Assembly: GCA_031286695.1 (NCBI GenBank)
Contig: JAITTY010000010.1
Span: forward strand, 186,001-250,000
Reading direction: 5' to 3'
Length of the DNA: 64,000 nt
From: Sphingobacterium sp.
Lineage (GTDB): Bacteria > Bacteroidota > Bacteroidia > Sphingobacteriales > Sphingobacteriaceae
Under the pieces are notes generated by a model, which saw nothing but the letters and a program-made list of their open reading frames with translations, was not told the origin of the DNA and searched no databases. Positions within the stretch are counted from its first letter, which is position 1. The number at the start of each line of letters is the position of its first letter. The position numbers and the translations under genes were made by a program. This document shows, piece after piece, positions 10,601-18,824 of the stretch.

Positions 10601-11614
10601 TCCGAATCCCGATAGATACTTTTTGAAATTGTCGAATTGGTTGCTGTATTGGTTAAAGCCACCGAAAAATGTTCCAAACCAAATGTTGTCTTCACGGTCC
10701 CGATAGAAATTCAGGACAGCATTGTCAGATATGGCAAATGGATTGAGCAGATCTTTTTTGATGTGCTGGCTCTGACCTGTGTGAATATCATAGGTATATA
10801 TTCCCGTTTCTGTTCCAATCCAGTATACCGACTCCGTCTGTTGAATAATACAGTTTGCCTGGATGACTTTATTGAGGTAATGACTTGCAAATAGATTTTT
10901 TAACCGGCCGTTTTTGAAATCAAACAAATAGGCCGAATTGATTGTCCCGACCATCAACAGGGAATCATTGATAGCGTAAACGGTTTTGGTATTTGCCAAT
11001 GCTTTTCGATCGATCTTTTTAAGGTCAACTTCAATAAATTTACTCGTATTAACCTGATACCGTTGAATGGTACTGTTATTGTCCGTTGTCCACAACCCAC
11101 CTTTTTTGCTACTGGTAATCGCTACAATGGTATTTTTGTTCTGATCAAATGGAATTATTTCTGTTGTATAAGAATTATAGCGATAAAGTTTTCCGTTCGA
11201 AAGCAGCCAGATAAAACCGGCGTATTCGTGTATGGCATTTACTTCACCGATTGGTACGCCCTTGAATGGTGTAAAATTTTCTTTGATGGGATCGTAACAG
11301 TAGGTACCGCGTGTGGTTCCCACCCATAGAACTCCTTTGCTGTCTGTGAGGATACTTAAAATGGAAGAACTTCCGATACTTGTGGAGTCTGAAGCATTGT
11401 GCCTAAATATCTTAAATTGATTGCCGTCAAAGCGATTGAGACCATTCCTTGTCCCTAGCCATAGAAAACCCTGAACATCCTGTGTAATACATTTTACCGT
11501 GCTATTGGAGAGCCCATCGTGGGTTTGATAATTTTTAAAATAGATCGATTGTGCCTGCAGCACAATCGATGTGAGCACTAAGTAAATTAGGACTATGGTG
11601 GTTACTCTTTTCAA
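7658..11614 (-). CDS. hybrid two-component system sensor/regulator (HTCS)
   Basis: A 1318-residue one-protein phosphorelay of the kind that controls Bacteroidota polysaccharide loci. After a signal peptide (ending near VLQAQS) comes a periplasmic double beta-propeller of Reg_prop repeats (about 30-640; many copies like GLWTTDNN and FWIGTEDGGLNKI), a Y_Y_Y domain (about 690-760), and one membrane helix (about 767-791). The cytoplasmic part has HisKA with His824 in LAHEIRTPL, a HATPase (GTGIGLPLSRSL), a receiver (phosphoacceptor Asp1117 in LVLTDIMMP) and a C-terminal AraC-type HTH (about 1215-1315). All relay residues are intact. It is transcribed away from the susC gene at 12049 across a 434-bp gap, the usual place of an HTCS target. 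The ligand, bound in the periplasm, is unknown. Confidence 0.95.
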   Translation of the reverse strand: MKRVTTIVLIYLVLTSIVLQAQSIYFKNYQTHDGLSNSTVKCITQDVQGFLWLGTRNGLNRFDGNQFKIFRHNASDSTSIGSSSILSILTDSKGVLWVGTTRGTYCYDPIKENFTPFKGVPIGEVNAIHEYAGFIWLLSNGKLYRYNSYTTEIIPFDQNKNTIVAITSSKKGGLWTTDNNSTIQRYQVNTSKFIEVDLKKIDRKALANTKTVYAINDSLLMVGTINSAYLFDFKNGRLKNLFASHYLNKVIQANCIIQQTESVYWIGTETGIYTYDIHTGQSQHIKKDLLNPFAISDNAVLNFYRDREDNIWFGTFFGGFNQYSNQFDNFKKYLSGFGKSALSGNIVHDIKKDRYGNFWIGTEDGGLNKIDAQTQQIQHFLANGKKGSIAHNNVHGLATIGDDLWVGSTTHGLDILDVKTGKLKKHYDRIGKGPLQSSFAVCLYKSKDNSMFVGTDRALYCYNKNSDSFDLLPITAWIQGIYEDEYGILWVNTYGSGVYQYNRSSGEIQHLLSEQGKQNTLINNYVNGLFEDSKNNLWFCTESGLSKYRRDGRFTNYLTESGLPSNQVFKVLEDDNRSIWISTGGGLVRLDEGVPRRVIYTSRDGLPADQFNYNSAFKDSDGTLYFGTIKGMVSFNPTKSIKNSFIPPIFISGIQINNVSVPVRENGILKESISLSEEIQLTYDNSNISFHIAALSFVSPKSNPYRYIMEGYDKDWTDITGNQKIYYNKLPPGTYTFKFRGANNNSVWNPNEKKLLIIVSPPWWQSGWAYLLYFLSFGTIALLVLRYYFLLIKANNAQKMDSYERKKEQEIYNLKLEFFTNLAHEIRTPLTLIKMPLEKIINNHKFTDRDTAKDLALIEKNTARLIRLTNQLLDFRKAETNNMSLIFTKTDINALLSEVFHDLNYLAKDKQLHYDLSLPRISLTAYVDEEALRKIFTNLIHNAIKYADQEVNVKLLPFNSDDIMFNIEFKNDGELIPFEKREKIFEPFYRLNESDKDTGTGIGLPLSRSLVELHQGTLSLVHLEENRNIFLLSVPIFQEQSLDIKSFQEDNDDHVLNDKSDDHEEEKPVILLVEDNKEILAYLNKELKTSYTILRASNGAEALEILDQENVQLVLTDIMMPIMDGLALCKRIKTDILYSHIPVIFLTAKNALDSKIQGLKNGADAYIEKPFSLEFLMVQIRNILKNRKIIKNYFTNSPSSNLIDINVSAPDKDFISQLNKVIYENISAIDLNVDELAKLMHMSRPTLYRKIKGLSDLTPNELINISRLKKAAELLTQKEYNITQVSTMVGYTVQSNFSRDFHKHYGMSPSSYILENSK

Positions 11615-12048
11615 AACGTATTAAGTTGAGTTAAAAATAATCAATAAAAAGATAAAAAAGAGTTTTACTGATACGCTGTGATATAAAATTGAGACGCTGT
11701 GATTGGGTTTGCCGCAAGTATTTGCTGATTTTTATAGAACAATAATAACCAAATGTAAACGTATGTTTCGTCCTAAAATTATGACCGGAAAGTCCTGTGT
11801 CTTTGTTTTTCAGTTTGTTAGAGTTCTATATTCTTCTGCGAGGTCGCATCTTCGTACTGTTTTGTTGCCGCATTTAGTCTTCAGGAGCGATAATATCAAG
11901 AACTGTGCTATTGAAATTGTTACGGCTGATTATACTCATTTCAGATAAGAACTGAGTATGATAAAATACCATTAAAAATCACTTAGTATTATTTGTGCAT
12001 CCCGGATGTACAACATAAAAATCAATTAAACCACCAATCAAAAAGCGT
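11615..12048. other. 434-bp divergent intergenic region (HTCS / susC)
   Basis: AT-rich with no credible gene; the only ORF here (11703-11948) has no recognisable domain and unlike composition. It must hold the promoters of both flanking genes. The last 120 bp before susC contain the repeat cluster described separately. Nothing else recognisable was seen. Confidence 0.6.
11932..11989 (+). promoter_or_regulatory. candidate HTCS operator upstream of susC
   Basis: An imperfect 11-bp inverted repeat (11932-11942 and 11949-11959, 10 of 11 positions matching, 6-nt spacer) has its right half, ACTGAGTAT (11951-11959), repeated as ACTTAGTAT at 11981-11989, exactly 30 bp or about three helical turns downstream. 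The cluster ends about 60 bp before the SusC start. Spacing and position suit an AraC-type response-regulator site; binding is inferred. Confidence 0.5.
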
Positions 12049-15033
12049 ATGAAAAATAAACTACTTGCACAATGCGTAATGACGCTCACCTGTATGCTCG
12101 TATCTTTTATTGCAGTTGCCCAGACGAAGGTATTGAAGGGGAAGGTCGTGGATGAGAGTCAGGGTCCACTGGCGGGTGCTACAATCAAAGTAAAAGGCGG
12201 TACCGCGGCAACAACCAGCGATATTGAGGGGGCTTTTACATTTACGATACCCAATGATGCAAAAACATTGGAAGTGTCTTTTATAGGCTATTCATTAAAG
12301 GAAGTGCCTATTGTGGGCAATGATATGACGATATCGTTAGAGCCGAGTGCTGGTCAAGGCCTGGATGAAGTCGTTGTTATCGGTTATGGAACGGCGCGAA
12401 AAAAGGATCTAACAGGATCTATGGTCACTATTGGAGCGAAGAACTTCAATAAGGGGATCATGACGAGTCCCGATCAATTAATACAAGGAAAGACACCAGG
12501 GGTTATGGTGATTAATAATACGGGGCAACCTGGCGGATCAACCACAGTACGCATCCGGGGAAACTCATCGATCCGGGCCAGTAACAACCCGTTATTTGTG
12601 CTGGATGGTGTGCCTATGTCGGGTAATTCGCCTCTGCCTGAAGGAAGAGGAGGCTTTTCTTCCGACAGAGGAAATCCTTTGACTTACTTGAATCCGGGTG
12701 ACATTGCTAGTATGGACATTCTTAAAGATGCATCGGCTACGGCAATCTATGGCTCACGTGGGGCAAATGGCGTTGTCATTATTTCGACGAAAAGAGGTAA
12801 AGTAGGACAGCCCGAGGTTTCTGTAGGAGCCTCAGCAGGAGTTTCGACCATGCGGGAATATCCTGATGTGTTAGATGCTGCTCGATTTAGAGAAGCGTTG
12901 AAATATTATACGCCATCTGAAGTCGCAAATGCTGATTTCGGTGGCAATGAGGATGCTTTTAAAGCGATCACAAGAAAAGCGATCACGCAAAATTACTATG
13001 CTGATGTAGCTGGCGGAACCGAGTATGGTAAGTATCGCCTTTCAGGTGGATATTTAAACCAAAACGGTATTATTCGTGGATCACAGCTGAAGAAATACAC
13101 AGCCAATTTTAACGGGAATTTCCGTTTTCTGGAAAACAAACGATTGGGATTGGATTTTGCAGTCTTTTTGACGCAAATGGATAATAAATACGCGCCGATC
13201 AATGCGATGGTAGGTTCGGAAGGAAATGTGATTTCCCAAGCGTTACAATGGAATCCGACACGACCGTTACGGGACGATCAAGGCAATTTAACCTTTGTCA
13301 GTTCAACTACGCGAAACCCTTTGACAAGTATTGACGCCTTTAAAGATTTGGCGACAACAAATACCATGGTAATCAACTTGGCGCCATACTATAAAATTAC
13401 AGACGATTTGGAATATCGTTTTATCTATAGTGCAATGCGACAAACTGGAAACCGTGAGGGTATGTACCGTGCAGGGCTTATTGATCCTTCAGCCGTGAAC
13501 AATGAGCAGGCCTTTATTTCCAATAACGGAGAAACTAACTTGCAAATGACGCATATGCTCTCTTACAATAAACAAATCAATTCAGATTGGAGTGTCAATG
13601 CGGTAGCAGGTTACGAGTATTTGGATTATAACTACAACAACAACATTTCCTTTGGCGGTGGATTTCGTTACATGGGACTAGATTATTTTGACTATCTACA
13701 ATATACACCTGTTTCCACGCGTGAAATATCGTCGTATAGAAGCCCAACCAACCAATTGCAATCACTTTTCTTGCGTGGCGGATTCAATTACTTAGATCGC
13801 TACTTATTGACTGCAACAGTAAGAAGGGACGGCTCAACGAAATTTGGTTCAAACAATAAATACGCCATGTTCCCTTCATTGGCCGTAGCCTGGAATGTGA
13901 ATCAGGAAGAGTTTTTGAAATCTTCCGGTATTTTTGATCAGTTGAAAGTAAGAGTAGGCTGGGGAAAAACAGGTAACCAAGAATTTCCATCTGGAGCATC
14001 GTTAAATAGACTGGTTTTTGGTAACCAAAGTGTAAGCCAGGCAAACTATGGTAATCCTGATTTGAAATGGGAGACTTCGACCACGATCAATGCAGGTATT
14101 GATTTTGGAATTTGGGGTAACCGTCTGTATGGATCCATTGATTATTTTAATAAAAAGACCACAGATGCACTATTTGAGCAAACTCTTGCACAGCCAGCTC
14201 CAGCAGGGCGTATCTGGGTGAATTTGGATGGCGAGATTGTCAATAAAGGGGTAGAGGTCGCGTTGACAGGTACAATTATTAAAAATGACAATTGGACTTG
14301 GGATTTGACAGGTAATGCAACTTTCCTGAAAAACAGTGTAAGTGGTCTAGTGGGCTATTACGAAACAGGGGCATTGCGTGGACAAGGTTTTTCAGGTGTA
14401 TTGGGACAACGTATGGTAAATGGGCAACCATTGAATGTTTGGTACCTGGCCGATTACCAAAGTATTGATCCGCAGACAGGCATGAGCATGTATCGCGGAC
14501 AGGATGGTAGTATCAGTACGGCCAATGACCCTGCAATTAATAAATTCTATATGCACAGTCCAAATCCGACAACTTTATTGGGTATTTCTACCAACGTAAA
14601 TTACAAACAGTTTTCTTTGGCTGCCAATATGAATGGTGCTTTTGGACATTATCTATTCAATAATACGGCAGCGACGACTTTAGGATTGAGTAATCTATCA
14701 TCACGTAATATCGGTTCAGCATTCTTTAATACAGCTGTAAAAGAGTCTACTTCCAATTCGGCTGCGCCTTCGACGCGATTCCTTGAAAAAGGTGATTATC
14801 TAAAAATGGCCAATCTTACTTTAAGCTATCGTGTTGGAAATGTAGGTAGAACACTTAAGAATTTAAATGTATCCCTTACTGGACAGAATCTTTTCATCAT
14901 CACGAAGTATACAGGATTTGATCCTGAGGTGAATACAGATGGTGCAACAAATGGTATTCCTTCGTTGGGTATCGAATATTTACCATATCCACCGGCAAGA
15001 AATATCCTATTGGGGGTTAACTTCTCACTTTAA
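12049..15033 (+). CDS. SusC/RagA-family TonB-linked outer-membrane transporter (HTCS-linked)
   Basis: A 994-residue TonB-dependent transporter. Signal peptide (ending near IAVAQT), then directly a carboxypeptidase-D-like regulatory domain (about 27-100, KVLKGKVVDESQGPLAGATI), TonB-box/plug region (LDEVVVIGYG, then the plug with VRIRGNSSI, LFVLDGVP and ASATAIYGSRGANGVVII) and a 22-strand barrel ending in a short beta strand (LLGVNFSL) for Bam recognition. There is no N-terminal STN domain, as expected for a transporter controlled by an HTCS rather than by an anti-sigma factor. It pairs with the SusD-like gene at 15199. No glycoside hydrolase follows, so the glycan or peptide it carries cannot be named. 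Confidence 0.95.
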   Translation: MKNKLLAQCVMTLTCMLVSFIAVAQTKVLKGKVVDESQGPLAGATIKVKGGTAATTSDIEGAFTFTIPNDAKTLEVSFIGYSLKEVPIVGNDMTISLEPSAGQGLDEVVVIGYGTARKKDLTGSMVTIGAKNFNKGIMTSPDQLIQGKTPGVMVINNTGQPGGSTTVRIRGNSSIRASNNPLFVLDGVPMSGNSPLPEGRGGFSSDRGNPLTYLNPGDIASMDILKDASATAIYGSRGANGVVIISTKRGKVGQPEVSVGASAGVSTMREYPDVLDAARFREALKYYTPSEVANADFGGNEDAFKAITRKAITQNYYADVAGGTEYGKYRLSGGYLNQNGIIRGSQLKKYTANFNGNFRFLENKRLGLDFAVFLTQMDNKYAPINAMVGSEGNVISQALQWNPTRPLRDDQGNLTFVSSTTRNPLTSIDAFKDLATTNTMVINLAPYYKITDDLEYRFIYSAMRQTGNREGMYRAGLIDPSAVNNEQAFISNNGETNLQMTHMLSYNKQINSDWSVNAVAGYEYLDYNYNNNISFGGGFRYMGLDYFDYLQYTPVSTREISSYRSPTNQLQSLFLRGGFNYLDRYLLTATVRRDGSTKFGSNNKYAMFPSLAVAWNVNQEEFLKSSGIFDQLKVRVGWGKTGNQEFPSGASLNRLVFGNQSVSQANYGNPDLKWETSTTINAGIDFGIWGNRLYGSIDYFNKKTTDALFEQTLAQPAPAGRIWVNLDGEIVNKGVEVALTGTIIKNDNWTWDLTGNATFLKNSVSGLVGYYETGALRGQGFSGVLGQRMVNGQPLNVWYLADYQSIDPQTGMSMYRGQDGSISTANDPAINKFYMHSPNPTTLLGISTNVNYKQFSLAANMNGAFGHYLFNNTAATTLGLSNLSSRNIGSAFFNTAVKESTSNSAAPSTRFLEKGDYLKMANLTLSYRVGNVGRTLKNLNVSLTGQNLFIITKYTGFDPEVNTDGATNGIPSLGIEYLPYPPARNILLGVNFSL

Positions 15034-15198
15034 GCGTATACTGTAGATCATTAGATAATAAAAAGAGGAGAGCATCAAGATGGATTTAAACGTATTAGTG
15101 AATGAATAAATCTGATCGCCTCATTACGAATGAAACACCAAAGGCAGTATGAATGCCTTACAGTCAAAATGGATGAATAAATAATCAAATTTAGACGG

Positions 15199-16779
15199 AT
15201 GAAAAAGATGAAATTAAGAACTTTATTATATATCGGAATAATTGGCTCCATTGTAACAAGTACATTTTCTTGTACTAAACTAAAGGAGGAATTTAAAGGA
15301 GAATTAGAGGAGGGGACATCCAATGTGGATCCTGGAAGCTTGTTGATCACAGCTTATAATTCACTGAATACCCCTTATCAGCAGGAACAGCGCTGGGTGA
15401 TGCAGGAAATATCAACGGACGCAGCCATGGCCCCTACACGGGGTGGCGACTGGGATGATAATGGTATGCATCGTGCGATCCATTTACATACCTGGAATGC
15501 AGATAATGGCTACATGAACAATACTTTTGTCAGTTTGGGTACAGCCATCTATAATGCGGGCAATGTGTTGCGGTATAATCCGAGTGCGCAACAGGGAGCT
15601 GAAGCGAAGTTTATTCGTGCGTTGGTCATGTTTGATATGTTGGATCTCTATGGCGTAGTACCCGTCCGGGAAGGAGCCTCTTTTGAAGATTTTAGAATCG
15701 CACCAGAGGTGTTACAGCCACAGGCGGCTATTGATTATATGGTGAAGGATCTCAACGAAATTATAGCAAGTTTACCGGCAAACGGACCAAAAGCGGCATA
15801 TGTAGCCAATAAAAATGCGGCGAAAGCATTATTGATGAAGATTTATTTGAATAAGGGAACATTTTTAAATAGACAAGCTCCTTCTTTTGCTGCCGAGGAT
15901 ATGAATAAGGTAGTGACCTTAGCCAAAGAAATTACCGCTTCGGGATCCTATACTATTTCTGCGAAGGGCAAATACTTTGATAATTTTGCACCGGATAACG
16001 ACGAGAAGTCTACCGAAAATATTTTCACTTTATACAATAAAAATGGAGATCGAGGTGGAAATGTGGACCGTACCTGGAATACCGTTGCCCACTATAATAT
16101 GAATCCAGGGGGGTGGAATGGCTGGTGTACCTTATCAGACTATTACGATAAATTTTCAGATACAGACGAAAGAAGGGGAATTTATTATAATTATCCAGCT
16201 GATACGACTTCTAACAGAACAAAAGAATTCAAACGTCAAAATGTTGGTTTTTTTGCTGGACAGCAATACAATTGGAGTACAAACAAACCCTTAATGGCGC
16301 GGAATCCAGCGAATGCACCTTTGGTCTTTACGCGTGAAGTGACCATCCGTACCTCGGGTGCAACCCTGGAAACCGCTGGTATCCGTCCAATGAAGTATGC
16401 TTTTGATTATGCCGTTACTGGTCAACGAAACAACGACTGGGTTGTATTTCGTTATGCCGACATATTGCTGATGCAAGCAGAGGCTATTCTGAGAGGTGGA
16501 ACAGGAACAGCAACAGAGGCACTCGGTTTGGTCAATACTATTCGGACGAACCGTGGTGTTAATAACTTAACGGCATTGACGCTCGATAATTTATTGGATG
16601 AGCGTGCTCGCGAGTTATATTGGGAAGGCTGGAGAAGACAGGATTTGATTCGTTTTGGTAAATTTTTATTGGCCTGGCAAGAAAAAGCTGCGGATGCCGA
16701 TCCCAAAACATTGGTTTATCCAATCCCGAGTCAACAGATTGCCGTCAATCCAAATTTGAAGCAAAATGCAGGTTATTAA
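15199..16779 (+). CDS. SusD/RagB-family nutrient-binding lipoprotein
   Basis: A 526-residue lipoprotein with lipobox FSCTK (Cys25). It has the SusD fold signatures: early segment SLLITAYNSLNTPYQ, the TPR-rich middle (AKFIRALVMFDMLDLYGVVPV), and the C-terminal RYADILLMQAEAIL plus LLDERARELYWEGWRRQDLIRFGKF-type motif. It forms the lid of the SusC barrel and captures the substrate at the cell surface. It lies 165 bp after susC, a gap holding only a small hairpin (15141-15159), and ends the transcript at a strong terminator. Confidence 0.95.
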   Translation: MKKMKLRTLLYIGIIGSIVTSTFSCTKLKEEFKGELEEGTSNVDPGSLLITAYNSLNTPYQQEQRWVMQEISTDAAMAPTRGGDWDDNGMHRAIHLHTWNADNGYMNNTFVSLGTAIYNAGNVLRYNPSAQQGAEAKFIRALVMFDMLDLYGVVPVREGASFEDFRIAPEVLQPQAAIDYMVKDLNEIIASLPANGPKAAYVANKNAAKALLMKIYLNKGTFLNRQAPSFAAEDMNKVVTLAKEITASGSYTISAKGKYFDNFAPDNDEKSTENIFTLYNKNGDRGGNVDRTWNTVAHYNMNPGGWNGWCTLSDYYDKFSDTDERRGIYYNYPADTTSNRTKEFKRQNVGFFAGQQYNWSTNKPLMARNPANAPLVFTREVTIRTSGATLETAGIRPMKYAFDYAVTGQRNNDWVVFRYADILLMQAEAILRGGTGTATEALGLVNTIRTNRGVNNLTALTLDNLLDERARELYWEGWRRQDLIRFGKFLLAWQEKAADADPKTLVYPIPSQQIAVNPNLKQNAGY

Positions 16780-16835
16780 TTTGCTATATAAGCATCAGTA
16801 AAACAAGCAACTTCAAGAAGTTTGTTTTATTTTGA

Positions 16836-16890
16836 AAGGTATTTAGCTGATAGGAACTTACTCTTATCAGCTAAATACCTTCTTTTTTTT
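16836..16890 (+). terminator. rho-independent terminator after SusC/SusD pair
   Basis: A perfect 17-bp stem (16836-16852 with 16865-16881) is followed by C and T8. A weaker bulged hairpin (about 16798-16828) precedes it, so termination may be in tandem. Confidence 0.93.
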
Positions 16891-17188
16891 GAAACAATTC
16901 GTTTCTTTTGACCAGAAAGAACCCGTAGTTTACTTTCACGACGGTCGGTTCTTGTGAGACCAAAAAGCTTTTAGGAAAGAAGGTGCCTAAAATAGAGATA
17001 GAAGCAATTGCTTTATTGAAAATATTATCTTGTTTTTTTGATAAAAAATAATCACTTTAGATGTGGACAACTAGCCAAAGAGCATGTGGTATTTTGATGG
17101 ATCAAATTGAAATTCTGTCAGATACCAATTTCAATATTCTTTGTGAAAAGGATAACTGCATTGAAAAAAGACTATCTAAATGTAGATT
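16891..17188 (+). promoter_or_regulatory. 298-bp region upstream of sigma gene, with inverted repeat
   Basis: No gene is visible. A perfect 9-bp inverted repeat ATTGAAATT / AATTTCAAT (17106-17114 and 17127-17135, 12-nt spacer) lies 53 bp before the sigma ATG. It may be an operator or an mRNA leader hairpin. A second, weaker complementarity (AGAACC near 16917 with GGTTCT near 16950) was also seen. Confidence 0.4.
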
Positions 17189-17716
17189 ATGATTAATAAA
17201 ATCCTACAGCGGGCACCTACTAACGAAAAAGAGTTTTTTTTAGCTTATCGTTATTGGTACAGAAAATTATACTATTTTCTGTATCAGAAGACCCAATGTT
17301 CGAATCTTGCTGAAGATGTCGTCCAACAGACTTTTTTAATTGTTTGGGAACGCAAAAATAATGCGAATCAGCAAATCCAATTCAGTACCCAGCTCTTCCA
17401 GATTGCGCGGACAAAATTGATTGATGAATTGCGTCGGCGTGCATTGAATAGAAAATATGTAGAGTTTGAGAAACCATTTGTACTGACCCAATATGAAGAT
17501 CTTGAACGACAAATTGCCTATAAAGGAGAGTTAGAATACGTAAAAGAGCTGATTACACAAATGCCTTTTATGCGTCAACAGGTGTTTTATCTTCATAAAA
17601 TTGAAGAATTGAGTTATAAAGAAATTGCCGTCAAATTGTCTATCTCCCCGAAGACTGTAGAAAACCACGTTAGCATTGGCCTGAAATTTATTAAAAAATT
17701 TTTTAAGTTGTCTTAG
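17189..17716 (+). CDS. ECF sigma-70 factor (SusCD-associated)
   Basis: A 175-residue ECF sigma factor. Region 2 lies at about 22-90 (YRKLYYFLYQKTQ, then LAEDVVQQTFLIVWERK for core and -10 recognition). Region 4 lies at about 115-170 (MPFMRQQVFYLHKIEELSYKEIAVKL then ISPKTVENHVSIGLKFI), an HTH for the -35 element. Next is a FecR-type anti-sigma gene and then a SusC/SusD pair, the classical Bacteroidota cell-surface signalling order. It probably directs transcription of that locus when released from the anti-sigma factor. The start fits an upstream A-rich region; nothing is odd in the protein. Confidence 0.93.
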   Translation: MINKILQRAPTNEKEFFLAYRYWYRKLYYFLYQKTQCSNLAEDVVQQTFLIVWERKNNANQQIQFSTQLFQIARTKLIDELRRRALNRKYVEFEKPFVLTQYEDLERQIAYKGELEYVKELITQMPFMRQQVFYLHKIEELSYKEIAVKLSISPKTVENHVSIGLKFIKKFFKLS

Positions 17717-17741
17717 GGGACAAGCCCATCACTATTCGTAT

Positions 17742-17782
17742 AACAGTTATATACCTATCCCGCTAAAAGGATAGAAACTGTT
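17742..17782 (+). promoter_or_regulatory. hairpin abutting the anti-sigma start codon
   Basis: The two-part stem pairs 17742-17748 with 17776-17782 and 17755-17760 with 17769-17774, around an 8-nt loop, and ends on the base before the ATG of the FecR gene. Folded, it would bury the A/G-rich segment likely used as ribosome entry. Control of anti-sigma translation is inferred. Confidence 0.5.
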
Positions 17783-18820
17783 ATGAATCGCAAATCCTTA
17801 TTAAATAAATTCCTGGCGAATGAATGTTCTGCTGAGGAAGCGAAACTTGTGTTCACCTGGCTGAATGACGATCCGACATTATTGGACGATCTCATTTCGG
17901 AAGATGATTGGGTATCCTATATCAATCAGGAAAATAAGTCAAAACGTGGTGGCGATAGCCTGTTGAGAATTATTACTGTATTCGTCCTGTTTGGTTTCCT
18001 GTTCGTTTTATCCAATCTTTTGAGTACATCAACCGATAAACCTATACAAACAGCAAGCTTCATTCATGAAATTTACTACAATCCTTCTCCTCAGCCTAAA
18101 GAAATTATTGCAGCAGACAATTCAATTTTAACCTTGGAACCCGGTGCACTGATTCAGTTAGGTATAAAACCGGATCTTGATTTTCGGCGGGTTAAACTAT
18201 TCAGTGGAAGAGTCAATTTTAAAGTAGCAAAGGATCCTTCAAAACCTTTCATCGTCGAAAGCGGCACGTTGATGACCACAGCGCTGGGAACAGAATTCAT
18301 CGTGGATTATAATGCGGCAGTTGAACATGTTCTGATCCGATTATTTGAGGGGAAAGTTCGCGTTGAATCTATAGAACCGTCCGTAGTAGAGACAAAAATT
18401 TTGAAACCTGGCCAACAGATTTATTTTGGCGGGGTGAACAAGATGTTTGTTTCAAATTTCAAAGGTACGCCAAAAATGAGCACGAGGGAAAGTCTACCAG
18501 CCCAGCTTATGCTTTCCGCAACGGAAAAATCCTATCGTAACCCGGCAACAATTCACCAGAGCGCCAATTGGCTCCAATTGGAAGAAACCGCTGTATCTGA
18601 TATTATTCAATACATCAATCATGAGCTTGATGTACCTATATCCTATGATTCCTTAATCGTTAAAAACTATCGGATAAAGGGGCGGTTTAGCAAGAATCCA
18701 ACAATGGACCTGAAGGACAAAACGGATCTTGCGGCGTCTATTCTGCAGTTGATTGTTGAGGTGAATCCGTTTATTCTTGAAAAACAACATAATACATATA
18801 TACTCAAACCTAAAAAATAG
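17783..18820 (+). CDS. FecR-family anti-sigma factor
   Basis: A 345-residue single-pass inner-membrane protein. The cytoplasmic N-terminus (1-58) contains the sigma-binding helices (LANECSAEEAKLVFTWLND). One membrane helix lies at about 61-81. The periplasmic part has a FecR beta domain (about 100-215; LTLEPGALIQL, GTEFIVDYNA and RLFEGKVRVES) and a C-terminal STN-like DUF4974 domain (about 265-340). It holds the sigma factor encoded 66 bp upstream. In known systems the signal comes from the STN domain of the partner SusC; here the SusC encoded next has no such domain, so the signal route is unclear. Confidence 0.92.
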   Translation: MNRKSLLNKFLANECSAEEAKLVFTWLNDDPTLLDDLISEDDWVSYINQENKSKRGGDSLLRIITVFVLFGFLFVLSNLLSTSTDKPIQTASFIHEIYYNPSPQPKEIIAADNSILTLEPGALIQLGIKPDLDFRRVKLFSGRVNFKVAKDPSKPFIVESGTLMTTALGTEFIVDYNAAVEHVLIRLFEGKVRVESIEPSVVETKILKPGQQIYFGGVNKMFVSNFKGTPKMSTRESLPAQLMLSATEKSYRNPATIHQSANWLQLEETAVSDIIQYINHELDVPISYDSLIVKNYRIKGRFSKNPTMDLKDKTDLAASILQLIVEVNPFILEKQHNTYILKPKK

Positions 18821-18824
18821 AATC

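Noticed and set aside
11703..11948. 81-codon ORF in the HTCS/susC gap
   Set aside because: No recognisable domain, atypical composition, and it covers the regulatory region that must hold two promoters.
15034..15198. Possible small gene or direct repeat in the susC-susD gap
   Set aside because: Only short AT-rich similarities (ATGAATAAAT twice) and a 6-bp hairpin; no start with a reading frame worth calling.
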